Positions 34,678 to 45,542 of a stretch of 64,000 bases of DNA are shown piece after piece. Position numbers and translations under genes: made by a program. The stretch comes from Anastatus disparis (taxonomy: Eukaryota > Arthropoda > Insecta > Hymenoptera > Eupelmidae), in NCBI GenBank assembly GCA_017163975.1, contig JAFFSR010000343.1, positions 4,224,001 to 4,288,000 on the forward strand. The letters run 5' to 3'. The notes beneath the pieces are model-generated. The model had not been told where the DNA came from and ran no database searches. It saw nothing but the letters and a program-made list of their open reading frames with translations. Position 1 is the first letter of the stretch. Every line of letters begins with the position of its first letter.

Positions 34678-35543
34678 AAAGAAGAAGGATCACAGAAGTT
34701 ACATCATCTGTGTGCTTTAGTAACCTCTTTCTAATATAATTATCAACAAAATCTTGAGAATAATTATTATTACTTAACCATTGTTTAACAACATGAATGT
34801 TTTCTGTATGGAAATGTTTATCTGACAAAAGAATTGCTTTGTCTGTTAAATTGTGAATGACCCCAATTTTTTGATTATCTGGATATGAGATTTAAAATTA
34901 AGATATCTATTTGAAGGAATGTCTTTGCGATACCAATTGCTCTGTATTCCACTGTTAGTTATTTTTAACGAAAGTTCCAAGAAATTTAAAACTCCTTCAC
35001 TATTTGATTTTTCAACAGTAAATGATAAAAAATTATTGGAGTCTTCAAAAAATTTATGAACTAATTCTAAATCTGCCTTTTTAACAACAATCAAAATGTC
35101 ATCTACATATCTTCTGTAGAAAAGAATACTAAACTTTAATTTTTCTAGGCAATTCAGTTCAATTGATTCCATGCAAAGCTCTGCAAACCAAGGGCTACAA
35201 CAACCACCCATAGGAGCACCTAAAATTTGTTTGAAAAACTTTCCTTGGAACTTAAAAAAAATAGAATTCAACAAAAATATAATTATATCTAAGAATTCAT
35301 CTTTAGTGAGAGAAACTGATTTTTTAATAAGGTCCCACTTGTTAGTCACACAGTCAACAATCAATCCCTTGTCTAAATTAGCATATAATGCGACAACATC
35401 CAACGAAGCTAATTCATACATTTCTGATACATTTATCTGATTTAGATCGTTTTTAAGTACTAAACTATTTTTTGTATTATGATTAGGCTTCGGAATACAA
35501 GTATTGAACAATTCTACTATACATTTTTCTAAAAAATATGTCG
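34678..35543 (-). pseudogene. Penelope-like reverse transcriptase, left copy
   Basis: RT of a Penelope-like retroelement on the minus strand. Motifs: ASLDVVALYAN, LGAPMGGCCSPWFAELC and the catalytic YVDD in FYRRYVDDILIV. Open from 35511 to 34846, then frameshifted. The sequence mirrors the copy at 35625 base for base at most positions. 5' part and endonuclease are missing. Confidence 0.88.
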
Positions 35544-35624
35544 GACTGTTAACTGCGAAGACAATTATTCTAACAGGTTTATTGTTTTTATGTAATTTAA
35601 TTTTTTAATTTAATTTTTTAAAAG

Positions 35625-36976
35625 ACATATTTTTTAGAAAAATGTATAGTAGAATTGTTCAATACTTGTATTCCGAAGCCTAATCATAATACAAAAAATA
35701 GTTTAGTACTTAAAAACGATCTAAATCAGATAAATGTATCAGAAATGTATGAATTAGCTTCGTTGGATATTGTCGCATTATATGCTAATTCAGACAAGGG
35801 ATTGATTGTTGACTGTGTGACTAACAAGTGGGACCTTATTAAAAAATCAGTTTTTCTCACTAAAGATGAATTCTTAGATATAATTATATTTTTGTTGAAT
35901 TCTATTTTTTTTAAGTTCCAAGGAAAGTTTTTCAAACAAATTTTAGGTGCTCCTATGGGTGGTTGTTGTAGCCCTTGGTTTGCAGAGCTTTGCATGGAAT
36001 CAATTGAACTGAATTGCCTAGAAAAATTAAAGTCTAGTATTCTTTTCTACAGAAGATATGTAGATGACATTTTGATTGTTGTTAAAAAGGCAGATTTAGA
36101 ATCAGTTCATAAATTTTTTGAAGACTCCAATAATTTTTTATCATTTACTGTTGAAAAATCAAATAGTGAAGGAGTTTTAAATTTCTTGGAACTTTCGTTA
36201 AAAATAACTAACAGTGGAATACAGAGCAATTGGTATCGCAAAGACATTTCTTCAAATAGATATCTTAATTTTAAATCTCATCATCCAGGTAATCAAAAAA
36301 TTGGAGTGATTTACAATTTAACAGACAAAGCCATTCTTTTGTCAGATAAACATTTCCATATAGATAACATTCATGTTGTTAAACAATTGTTAAGTAATAA
36401 TAATTATCCTTAAGATTTTGTTAATAAATATATTAGAAAGAGGCTACTAAAGCACACAGATGATGTAACTTCTGTGCCTGTGGTTGTTTCTACTAGTAAA
36501 CCAAGAATCATCTTACCTTATAACAAATATTTGCACAAGGTGTTAAAAATATTGTTAGTAGATATGAATGTGATCTTATTTATAAAAATGTTCACACGTT
36601 GAGAAATTTAATGACTTTAGGTAAAGATAAAATAAATAAAATAGAAAAAACAGGTGTAATTTACAAAATTGATTGTATGGACTATAGCGCCACTTATGTA
36701 GGTGAAACGTCAAGAAAATTAAATACTAGAGTTAAAGAACATATTAATTGTACAAAAAATAACGATTTTAGATCTGTAATTGCGAATCATGTCTCACAAG
36801 AGAAACATAATATGAATTTTAGAAATGTAAAAATATTAGACTGCGAAAGTAATTGTAAACAAAGAAGATTTTTGGAAATGCTTTATATCCAGTTTTTTGA
36901 TAATACGCTTAATAGAAAACAAGATACTGAATTCTTGTCTAATGATTATAAAAATCTCATTAATTGTCTAAAGTAA
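35625..36976 (+). pseudogene. Penelope-like RT with GIY-YIG endonuclease, right copy
   Basis: Same RT as the left copy (YVDD in FYRRYVDDILIV, about 36050), open from 35655 to 36413, then a TAA stop, a readable continuation (KYIRKRLLKHTDDV) and a frameshift near 36545. The GIY-YIG endonuclease follows (36599-36976) with GVIYKIDCMDYSATYVGETS and a conserved Arg and His after it. RT plus C-terminal GIY-YIG is the signature of Penelope-like elements. N-terminus is truncated at the same place as in the left copy. The two copies are head to head with an 80-bp gap. Confidence 0.9.
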
Positions 36977-36999
36977 CATCGTTTTAAAGTTATAATTTA

Positions 37000-37596
37000 A
37001 TAGTTACGTATAATTGAGATTCCCCACCTTGTGCCGTTTTTGAATGTTTCCAGAACTGCGTTAATCATGTTAAAAGATAGATACTGTTTGATTAGCCTAT
37101 ATCAGCTTTATTGTTCCAGTTTCGCTTTTCATTAGTTGTATACACGTTGAGATTGACTTACAAATATATGACAAATTCTTTCTTATCGTTATTAAGTATA
37201 AGAATAATTAGAATGCTAGTATTGTTAAAATTTAAAATTTATAGCTGTAATAGAACCAAGGAACAATTTTATTAATATATTTGAGAAGGAAATTTTTTTA
37301 TACACTTGAGGTTTGATACAGTGATAGTTGATTTACCTTGTACAATATAGCTATATTTTGTGTAATTGATAATTGTCTGGTTTTTTCAGTTTTGTGCAAT
37401 GAATGTTATGAATTCCAATTGTTATGTAATACAATTTGTCTCCATATGTTTTGCGAGTCTATTATTAATAATATAGATGAATTTAATAATAAATAAAATT
37501 AAAAAGGTTAGTTTCAATACATAAATGTTAGTTTTTAAGTAAATTTAATGATAAGAAAATTGTTATTTTATAATACCTACAATTATCTTTAATAAA
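37000..37596. other. 3' region of the Penelope-like element
   Basis: AT-rich, non-coding. Likely 3' untranslated sequence of the right-hand copy, since the ribozyme-like motif at 37605 has relatives in Penelope-like 3' regions. Confidence 0.4.
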
Positions 37597-37604
37597 TTTC
37601 TAGC

Positions 37605-37636
37605 CTGAAGAGGTTGACTTATAATGTCAACGAAAC
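37605..37636 (+). ncRNA. Hammerhead-core-like motif
   Basis: CTGAAGA (37605-37611), a 6-bp stem GTTGAC/GTCAAC with a 7-base loop (37613-37631), then GAAAC (37632-37636). That is the order of a hammerhead ribozyme core (CUGANGA, stem II, GAAA), with one extra G before the stem. I could not find a good stem III closing on a UH cleavage site, so activity is doubtful. Hammerhead motifs are known from Penelope-like elements. Confidence 0.4.
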
Positions 37637-37779
37637 GTTGCTTGTAAAAAAATATAGCAAATAAAGTCTAATTTTGTTCCATAAAGATCAACGAAAGTGT
37701 CTGTTTTATTAATTTCAAATATTGGAACAACCAAAAAATTCAAGTTTATATAAATTTTTATGATAAATTTTATAAAATG

Positions 37780-39345
37780 TACAATTATTGCTTAAAAGAA
37801 TAAATGACATCAAACATGATATAATGGAAATGCCACAAGCCCCCTGTGCGCAAGCGCACCAACCTCCACTACTAATTATTTTGTTGAAGATTTTAATGAA
37901 AATGAAGAAAATAATGCTTTATTTGAACTTAATAATATTTTTATTAATGAACATTTGTCTTGTAAAGATTTTGGTTTACCTGAACCAAAAATAAATTTAA
38001 TCACTTAGAACAATAATCATCATGGTGAAATAGAAAGCAAAAAAAAATTTTAATTAATGTATAATAAATTAAACGATGAAAAGAATTAATTTTTGAAATT
38101 TTAACTGAAAAAGATAATAACGAAATATATTTTATTGATGGTCCTGGAGAAACAGGAAAAACTTTTTTATATAAGACTTTAATATTTTATTTTATATCAA
38201 TTAATAAAAAAATTTTGTCTATGGCTTGGATTGGTATTGCATCTACTTTATTACCTAAAGGAATGACAAGTCATAAGACTTTTAGATTACCTTTAAATTT
38301 AAATACAATTGAAAATGCATTTTTAGAATTAGAATCAGATAAAAAAAATCAAGAGAAGCTGATATAATAATATGGGACGAAGCATCAAAGATTCCAAAAA
38401 AGCATTAGAAATAGTTTATAATACATTAAAAGATGTTTGTAATAATAATTTTCTTTTTGGTGGAAAATAAATTATTTTAGGTGGTGATTTTCGACAAATT
38501 TTACCAGTTGTTAAACATGGAAATAGAAATTCAATTATAGAAGAAACAATAAAAAGTTCATATTTATGGAAATTTTTTAGTATATTAAAATTAACAAAAA
38601 ATATTCGATCTAAAAATGAAAAATTTGCTTCATTTCTATTACAAATTGTTGATGGCGAAATAAACCCTTTCATAATTCCAAACAAATTACAAATTAACGA
38701 TATTTGTTCTAAAATTTATTCTAATATTAATAAAAATTGTTGCAAAGAAAAAATTATATTAGCTCCTCATAATGAAGATATTAATAATTTAAATAAAAAA
38801 GTAATAAATTTATTAAATGGGAAAACTGAAACATATTATAGTATTGATTCCGCTACGCATAAAGGTGTTGATCAAACTGATAATAACATTTATTTGAATT
38901 ACCAAATAGAATTTTTAAATAAAATTAAAGAAGGTTTACCACCTCATAAATTAATTTAAAAGTTAATGCTATAGTAATGTTGTTAAGAAATTTAAGTATA
39001 TCGGAAGGATTATGTAATGGTACATGATTGAAAATTATAAATTTATATAAACATAATATTGAAACTGAAATAATAACAGGCGATAAAAGTGGAAATAAAG
39101 TTTTTATTCCAAAAATTACTTTAAATACAGGAAATAATTCTTCATTACCATTTATTCTTTACAGAAAACAATTTCCAATCATATTAGCATTTGCAATAAC
39201 TATAAATAAATCACAAGGTCAAAGTTTCGATAATGTAGGCTTATTTATAAGAAGACTATTTTTACATTGTCAATTATACGTTGCTTTGTCAAGATGTAAA
39301 ACTTTTAATAATATTTATATTCAAAATAATTTAGATGATACATAA
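37780..39345 (+). pseudogene. PIF1-type helicase, Helitron remnant
   Basis: Helicase half of a Helitron Rep-helicase protein. After a leader with FGLPEPKINLI (about 37970), Walker A GPGETGKTFLYKT (about 38141), then GGDFRQILPVVKHG (about 38481), LTKNIRSKNEKF (about 38590) and the C-terminal NKSQGQSFDNVGL (about 39208) with YVALSRCKTF. Frames change several times and stops are frequent, so it is dead. The HUH Rep part is absent. The Helitron 3' end at 41590 may belong to this copy. Confidence 0.85.
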
Positions 39346-40050
39346 AAAATAGATAACATTGTTTGGACGGAAATTTTCAATAAATAATTTATTTAAATTT
39401 TTACCATTTTTATTAATTCATTTCATTTAATTTTAACGATTAACTGATTTTTAAATTTCATTTTGGTGAGTAAATTTGATTCACTTAAAGGGTATTTTAT
39501 TTTTATTTTACTAAAATTAAAGATTTTTTCTTCTGTAAAACTTGTTTTAAATTAAATTGAAAACTAAAACAGTTTCTGCATAGCTGTCAGAAAGTAATTA
39601 GTTGAAAATATCGAAGTGGTAGCTGTTTCGTGAGCTGCGCCACTCATGATGCGATTTTTGACGACAAAAGCTAACAAATTTTCCGCTGTGAAGATAAGTG
39701 CGTGCGTAGGGCAAGCGATCAGCAAAAGCCACTTCAGTGTCGGGTAGGCAGCTAAGTAAAGAGTAAGTAGACTCTTTCTCTTTCTCTCTCTTTCATATTA
39801 GAAAATTGCAATCAATGAAAATGTCAAATAAAGCAAAGGTGGACCCCTAAAAAGTCATTGATGTAAATTATTAAATGTGTTATGCTTATTATATTTAATT
39901 TTTTTTAAATATAATAGAAACAGAATAAAATTAAACTTGAATAAAATTATAAATCCCATTGTATAAAATATAATTAAAATGTTTCCCAAGTTTTTTATAA
40001 AATTATTATTTAATGAAAATTAATATTCAAACCTAATATTAATAGGAAAA
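39346..40050. other. AT-rich spacer
   Basis: No gene seen. One GC-richer patch (about 39600-39780) has no recognisable feature. Confidence 0.5.
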
Positions 40051-40399
40051 ATGGATGTATTTCAATGCCCGTTTTGCAAAAATTCTTATTCTACATCTGA
40101 ATTTTTAAAAATACATATAAATAGAATTTATATTAAAACTATAAGTTGTAGAACATGTGGCTTATTTATTAAAATTAAAAATATTAGAAGACATGAAAGA
40201 ACTCACGAACAAAAAAAGGAATTATGTATATATTGTAAAAAAAATGTTAGTACGAAATCTAATTTAATAAGACATATTAGCTAAGCATAGGAAACAAAAA
40301 TTTACATGCTTTAATTGTAATACAAAATTTTCAAGAAATGATCATTTAAAAAGGCATATAAAAAATCACGTAAATAATATTTTACTTGAAAATTCATAA
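40051..40399 (+). pseudogene. C2H2 zinc-finger protein
   Basis: ATG 40051. Four C2H2-like fingers: CPFC...H; CRTCGL...HERTH; CIYCKK...H; CFNCNTKF...HIKNH. Finger 1 lacks a proper second His. A frameshift between fingers 3 and 4 (about 40280) breaks the gene. Small zinc-finger genes are found in and near Helitrons, so this could be a captured or element gene. About 115 codons altogether. Confidence 0.7.
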
Positions 40400-41549
40400 T
40401 TATAAAATTATTTTTTATAACAATAAAATATTTATTTGCAGTAAAAAAAATTTGGTTCATAAATTAAAAATTATAATCAGTTTATATAATGTAAAAACGT
40501 TAAAAAAGGTATTATATTTTTTATAATATAAATTTATATTGAAAAATTTTTTTTATTATATTTTAAAAAAATTAAATTTAATATTTTCAATTTTTAAATG
40601 TTATACACTATTAACTACAAATATAAATAATTAAAAAATAATTTATTTTTATACCAAATATATGTATGAATTATGTATATATAATTAATATTACATATAA
40701 AAATTCCAAGAAATATTTACCAGAAATATTATTTTTTATTTATAAAAGTAAGTAAAAAATTATATAAAATTTTATAAACAATTATATTAAATAATTTTAC
40801 AATATTTACAAAAATTAGAACAAAAAGATGAAAAAAATTCTAAGTATATTGACAAAAAAAAGGATAATACATAAAAATTTTTTTAATTTTTGTTTTCAAA
40901 ATTTTTAGTCATAATATAAACAGGTACAATTTTTTTAATATTCTAAATTTATAAATTTAAAAAAATTTCGCATTTCTAAATACTGTTTAATAGTAAGTAT
41001 CAGTAATATTTTTTTGTATATTTAAATATATTAAATTTAATATACATATTATTTCTAATATTTTATATTTCAGCGAACATGTTTAAAAGATGTTATTTTT
41101 TATTTTTAATATATAAATAAAAAAATTATTTTTTTTATTTATTGAAAAAAAACATTTTTTTAAAATGTCAGTGGAAATAGGCCTCCTGGGGAAACCACTA
41201 AAAAAAAACGCGCCTACATATATACCTCGGTATTTAAAAATACTAGGTGGTGTGGAAAATATAGAAATATATTCATAATACAAACTTTATCAATTTAATA
41301 ATTTAGGTAAAAAAACAAAAATTTATCAATGCTATGGACATTCATAGGATATTAGTATTTATGAAAATTGGTTTTATATAAATAATAAAAACTTTTATTA
41401 TATAACATCATATAAATAAGGAAAACAAAAATAGGTTTGTAATAAATATTTAAATATTTTTTTGAGTATAACTTAATATATTTTAATAATTATATTTTTT
41501 ACAGTTAATAAAAATAGAAAAAAAAGATAATGTGACTTAAATAACAAAT
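40400..41549. other. Very AT-rich region with one inverted repeat
   Basis: The stretch CTACATATATACCTCGGTAT at about 41214-41233 faces its complement at about 42080-42100, giving an inverted repeat of about 40 bp across the Helitron ends. No gene is visible. Confidence 0.5.
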
Positions 41550-41550
41550 A

Positions 41551-41590
41551 GGGGGTTAGCGAGCGGAGCGAGCAGGGGGGTACCCCCTAG
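41551..41590 (+). mobile_element. Helitron 3' end
   Basis: TTAGCGAGCGGAGCGAGCAG, then the palindrome GGGGGTACCCCC and CTAG (41587-41590) before T. Best-preserved of the 3' ends here. Confidence 0.8.
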
Positions 41591-41598
41591 TATATATA

Positions 41599-41640
41599 CT
41601 AGGGAGGTACCCTCCTGCTCGCTCTGCTCACCAACCCCAA
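41599..41640 (-). mobile_element. Helitron 3' end, inverted
   Basis: The complement reads GGGGTTGGTGAGCAGAGCG, then a GGAGGGTACCTCC-type palindrome, then CTAG. It faces the 3' end at 41590 across only TATATATA. Confidence 0.8.
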
Positions 41641-42424
41641 TATTTAATTTAATTTCCGTTGAGAAAGATTTATTTATGTTAAAATATATATGTTGCATGG
41701 TCTAGAGACACTTTGTTATGATTTAAGAAATAGTAAATTAAAAAAAAAATTTTCGTATACGTTATGCAATTGAATTATTTTTGAAGATAATAGTTTCCCA
41801 AAATGCAAAAGAAAAAATAGTAATTTAAAAAACTATTATTATAATAAAAAGTTGATGAACAACAAATAAAAGTTGATAACTCAATGTTAGTACCTTATAA
41901 TTCAACATTACTTGAAAAATACAATTGTCATATGAATGTAGAATATTATGCATCAATAATGAGTATAAGATCTCATTAATGTCTATAGCATTAATAAATT
42001 ATTTATCATTCACTTAAATCATTAAATCTATACATTTTTTCATTATAAATATATTTCTATATATTTCTATATTTTTAAATACCGAGGTATATATGTAGTA
42101 CGACGCGATTAATAATTCTAAAAACTATTCTTTACACTATGATTTTTATAATTTTAATAAATAAGAATTAAAATGTATGCATCAATGTATATTTTATGAA
42201 AATTATTCTATTTCATTCAACTTTAAATTAACTACCCTTACCAGTATATGAAATCATAAACTGATACCATCGGTACTCATATATCTCTTAAAATCAAATC
42301 GTATTATCATGCCATTCGAAAATATATTTAGATTAGAACGATTTTAATAGAAGAATTTTGTCTTTGTTACTAAAAGAATATGTGCTTAATAAAATAATCA
42401 ATTCAGATTATTACTATTACTACT
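41641..42424. other. AT-rich spacer, nothing recognised
   Basis: No open frame of note. If the inverted 3' end at 41599 is a real terminus, this is the body of a minus-strand Helitron. Confidence 0.4.
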
Positions 42425-43080
42425 ATTATATTAAAGTGAAGAATTATGACTTATTTTTTCTAACGTAAATATCTTTGGCATTATTGTCACATACATACAT
42501 ATGCAAACACACGTGCACCTTTATTGGGATGTCGGAGCTGCATCAATCAAGTTTTGCTTTTTTTATTTTATCAATATGTTTTTAAATTCATAAATTAAAC
42601 AAATATAATAACTTGTCCGCACTAAAGCTATGTTAATACAGTAATTTTTGTTAAAATAAAAAATCATTTGGACTTGTTGTTTTTTTGTGAGCTTGGATTG
42701 GAAATTAGATATGGAGCTTGACAAACCTAACCTCAAAATACAATGAATTTAAAGTTTTTATCATAACTTATTATGTATAGTATTTTGGTGGATTTCTTGA
42801 GTTGTCCGTACTAGGGTTTAATCTTACAAATTTTTTTTTATGGTAAAAAAACTCGATTTAACGCATTGTTTATTCATAAATCAGTATTAGAAATATTATT
42901 AAAAAGCGGGCAGCTTCATCATGCTCTTCGCATACACACATACACACATACAAATACGTACACATACACACACGTACACATACACAATATTCGTCACTCC
43001 GTCTCCGTCATCGTCTCTCCGGCTCCGTTATCGTCTCTCCGTCTCCGTTTCACCGTTTCCGTCCCCCTAGAAATTACATT
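42425..43080. repeat. Interspersed repeat with CACATA and CCGTCTC microsatellites
   Basis: Starts with ATTAAAGTGAAGAATTATG and CATTATTGTCACATACATAC, which recur at 45160 and 47190. An interposed segment of about 350 bp follows, then a CA-rich run (42933-42985) and a CCGTCTCCGT-type run (42990-43065). Confidence 0.7.
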
Positions 43081-43084
43081 ACTA

Positions 43085-43146
<62 letters not shown>

Positions 43147-43505
43147 TTTCATATTAAAAAATTTTAATTCAATTCACAATGATAAAAATCTACAAGATTT
43201 GAAATGTAAGGTGGTATAAAAACCAGCTTAATCTATATGTTATGAATAATAATTAAAATTTATTAATAATTTTTTTCAGATATTTTACATAAATAATTAA
43301 TATGATGTATTTTTTTTTATGTTTCTATGTTAATAATAAAAATTTAATAAAAAATGTACAATCATATAATATTATGTATAATATAAAAATATATTATGAT
43401 AAAAAATTTTTTATATAAAACAATGCATAAATGTTACATTTTATATTGATATGATACCTATAATGGGGGTTGGCGAGCGGAGCGGGCAGGGGGCACCCCC
43501 CCTAG
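43085..43505 (+). mobile_element. Helitron 3' half
   Basis: A TA microsatellite followed by 43141-43505, which matches 760-1124 with few changes, including the end GGGGGCACCCCCCCTAG before T. The 5' half in the other orientation lies just beyond, so a rearranged copy. Confidence 0.75.
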
Positions 43506-43509
43506 TATA

Positions 43510-45096
43510 TATATATGTATATATGAATATATATATATAATGAATTTATAAATATTTTCACTTTTTCTTAATTTATATTATTATTATTATTAATTTTTAA
43601 TACATAATGAATATTAATGAAAAAGAAAATTTCTAATGAAATATTTTTAAATCATAAATTTTTTAGTAAAATTTATCAATAGTATTATTTTATATATTTA
43701 TATCTATACTTAAGATTTTTAAGATTTAGAAGATTATTTTGTTATAATTCCTGTGTGATATCTTTTTTCTTAATTTTACATTTTATAAATATATCAAAAT
43801 TTTACGATTATTAATTATCAATAGTTTTATATAATGTTTAATATTTTATGTAAATATTACATTAAATATTAAAAAAAATAATTTTTAATTATTTTATTAT
43901 ATTAATTTAACATAATGTTTGATATATCTAAATGTATATTTAAGATATTTAAGATTTAAAGTATTATTTTGTTATAATTCCTGTTTGATATCTTTTTACT
44001 TAATTTTACATTTTAGAAATATATCAAAATTTTTTTCATAAAATTTAATCTTAATAAAATATTAAACATTTTATAAAAATATTAAATTTATAATTTAATA
44101 ATCAATAAATTTAAAAAAATATTATATCATAATATCTTTTTAAAAATATGTGCAATGTTCAAGAAATATCTTGAATATGTTTCGTAATTTTGACTCAGAT
44201 AAAATTCATTTATTTGTTCATGTAATGTTATTTTATATTCTATAATTTTATTAGTGTAATATTTATAATATTCTGGTACTTGTTTCCAATTATGAAATTC
44301 TACTTTTTCATTATCTTTACCAATGTATGAATTTATTACATTATTTAAAACAGATATTTCAGTATTATGTGAACTATTATTATCAGCAAGATTTTCCAAG
44401 TAATATTCATTCTCTTTTTCATAATTTAAATAATCTTCAATGTTATTATTCATACTATCCATCATTTCTTGATCATTTACATTATCAATTATAACATATC
44501 TACCTTCAATCGTATTCCATTCCATTTTGTTATTTGTTTAGATTTTGATTTATAATATATATGTTTTATTTAAAATATAAAAATATATATTAAAATTTAA
44601 TTTTTTATAGTATTTCAAATAATTTAAAAAATTGTTTATACAATCATTTAAAAATTAAGAAAATGAATATTTTAAAAATAAAATTTTTGTATTAATTCTA
44701 GCATTAATTAATTTTAATAATAAATTATATATTATTATGTTGAGTTTTAAGTCTTTAGATTTATAAAATTATTTTGTTATGATTCCTTTTTTATATTTAT
44801 TTTAAGACTTAATTTTACATCAAATATATTATTAATTTATTAATATTTAATAAATACATTACTATAATATAAGGGGGGCAGTGGAGGGGTCGTGAGGGTG
44901 CTGTGGGGTTGCTGTGGAGGGGTGTGGAGTGTGTGTGTGTGAGGGGGGGTACTTAGGCCAAAAGCAACAGTAAAAATATTGTGATATTTTAAACAATTTT
45001 ATTTTATTTTTTAGGTGGCTGTGTAGGAGCTATAGAGGGAGTGGGGGGGGTGGGGGTCCGAGGGTTAATTTCTGATATAACTATATAATATAGGAA

Positions 45097-45098
<2 letters not shown>
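43510..45098 (-). mobile_element. Helitron 5' part, inverted
   Basis: The complement of 44860-45098 matches 173-440 (same G/C-run segment, TATATTATATAGTTATATCAG near the end). The complement of 43540-43770 matches 440-690. Middle stretches are duplicated at about 43730, 43930 and 44750 (TTAAGATTTTTAAGATTTAG-like, each before a TTTTGTTATAATTCCTG). It also holds the ORF at 44127. Confidence 0.6.
44127..44525 (-). CDS. Unknown acidic protein in Helitron territory
   Basis: 132 codons from ATG at 44525, intact in very AT-rich DNA where stops should be frequent. Asn/Glu/Tyr-rich: an acidic N-terminal half (DNVNDQEMMDSMNNNIEDYL) and a more ordered C-terminal half (VEFHNWKQVPEYYKYYTNKI). No family recognised. 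It could be a Helitron-borne gene fragment or a long chance frame. It lies on the strand of the inverted Helitron half. Confidence 0.5.
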   Translation of the reverse strand: MEWNTIEGRYVIIDNVNDQEMMDSMNNNIEDYLNYEKENEYYLENLADNNSSHNTEISVLNNVINSYIGKDNEKVEFHNWKQVPEYYKYYTNKIIEYKITLHEQINEFYLSQNYETYSRYFLNIAHIFKKIL

Positions 45099-45158
<60 letters not shown>

Positions 45159-45159
45159 G

Positions 45160-45520
45160 TGAAGAATTAAGACTTTCTTACGTGAATATCTTTTGCATTA
45201 TTGTCACATACACACATACACATACACACATATACATATACACAATATGCGTCACTCCGTCTCTGTCATCGTTTCTGCGTCTCCGTCTCTGTCTCTCCGT
45301 CTCTGTTCGTACGATTCCGTTTCTTCGTCTTTATCTCTTCGTCTTTGTCTCTTCGTCTTTGTCTCTTCGTCTTTGTCTCTCCGTTTTCGTCTCTTTGTTC
45401 CTCTGTCTATGTCTCTTCGTCTTCGTCTCTTAGTTTTTGTCTCTTCGTTTTCGTCTTTCCGTCTATGTCTCTCCGTTTCTGTTTCTCTGTCTCTATCTCT
45501 CCGTCATTACATAACTACGT
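45160..45520. repeat. Interspersed repeat with CGTCTCTT microsatellite
   Basis: Same leader as at 42425 and 47190 (ATTAAAGTGAAGAATTAAG, then ACGTGAATATCTTTTGC). A CACATA run and about 240 bp of CGTCTCT-type repeats follow. The three long plus-strand frames here are low-complexity artefacts. Confidence 0.85.
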
Positions 45521-45542
45521 ATATATATATATATATATATAT

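Noticed and set aside
42866..43219. 117-codon frame
   Set aside because: Made of CA, CCGTCTC and TA microsatellites.
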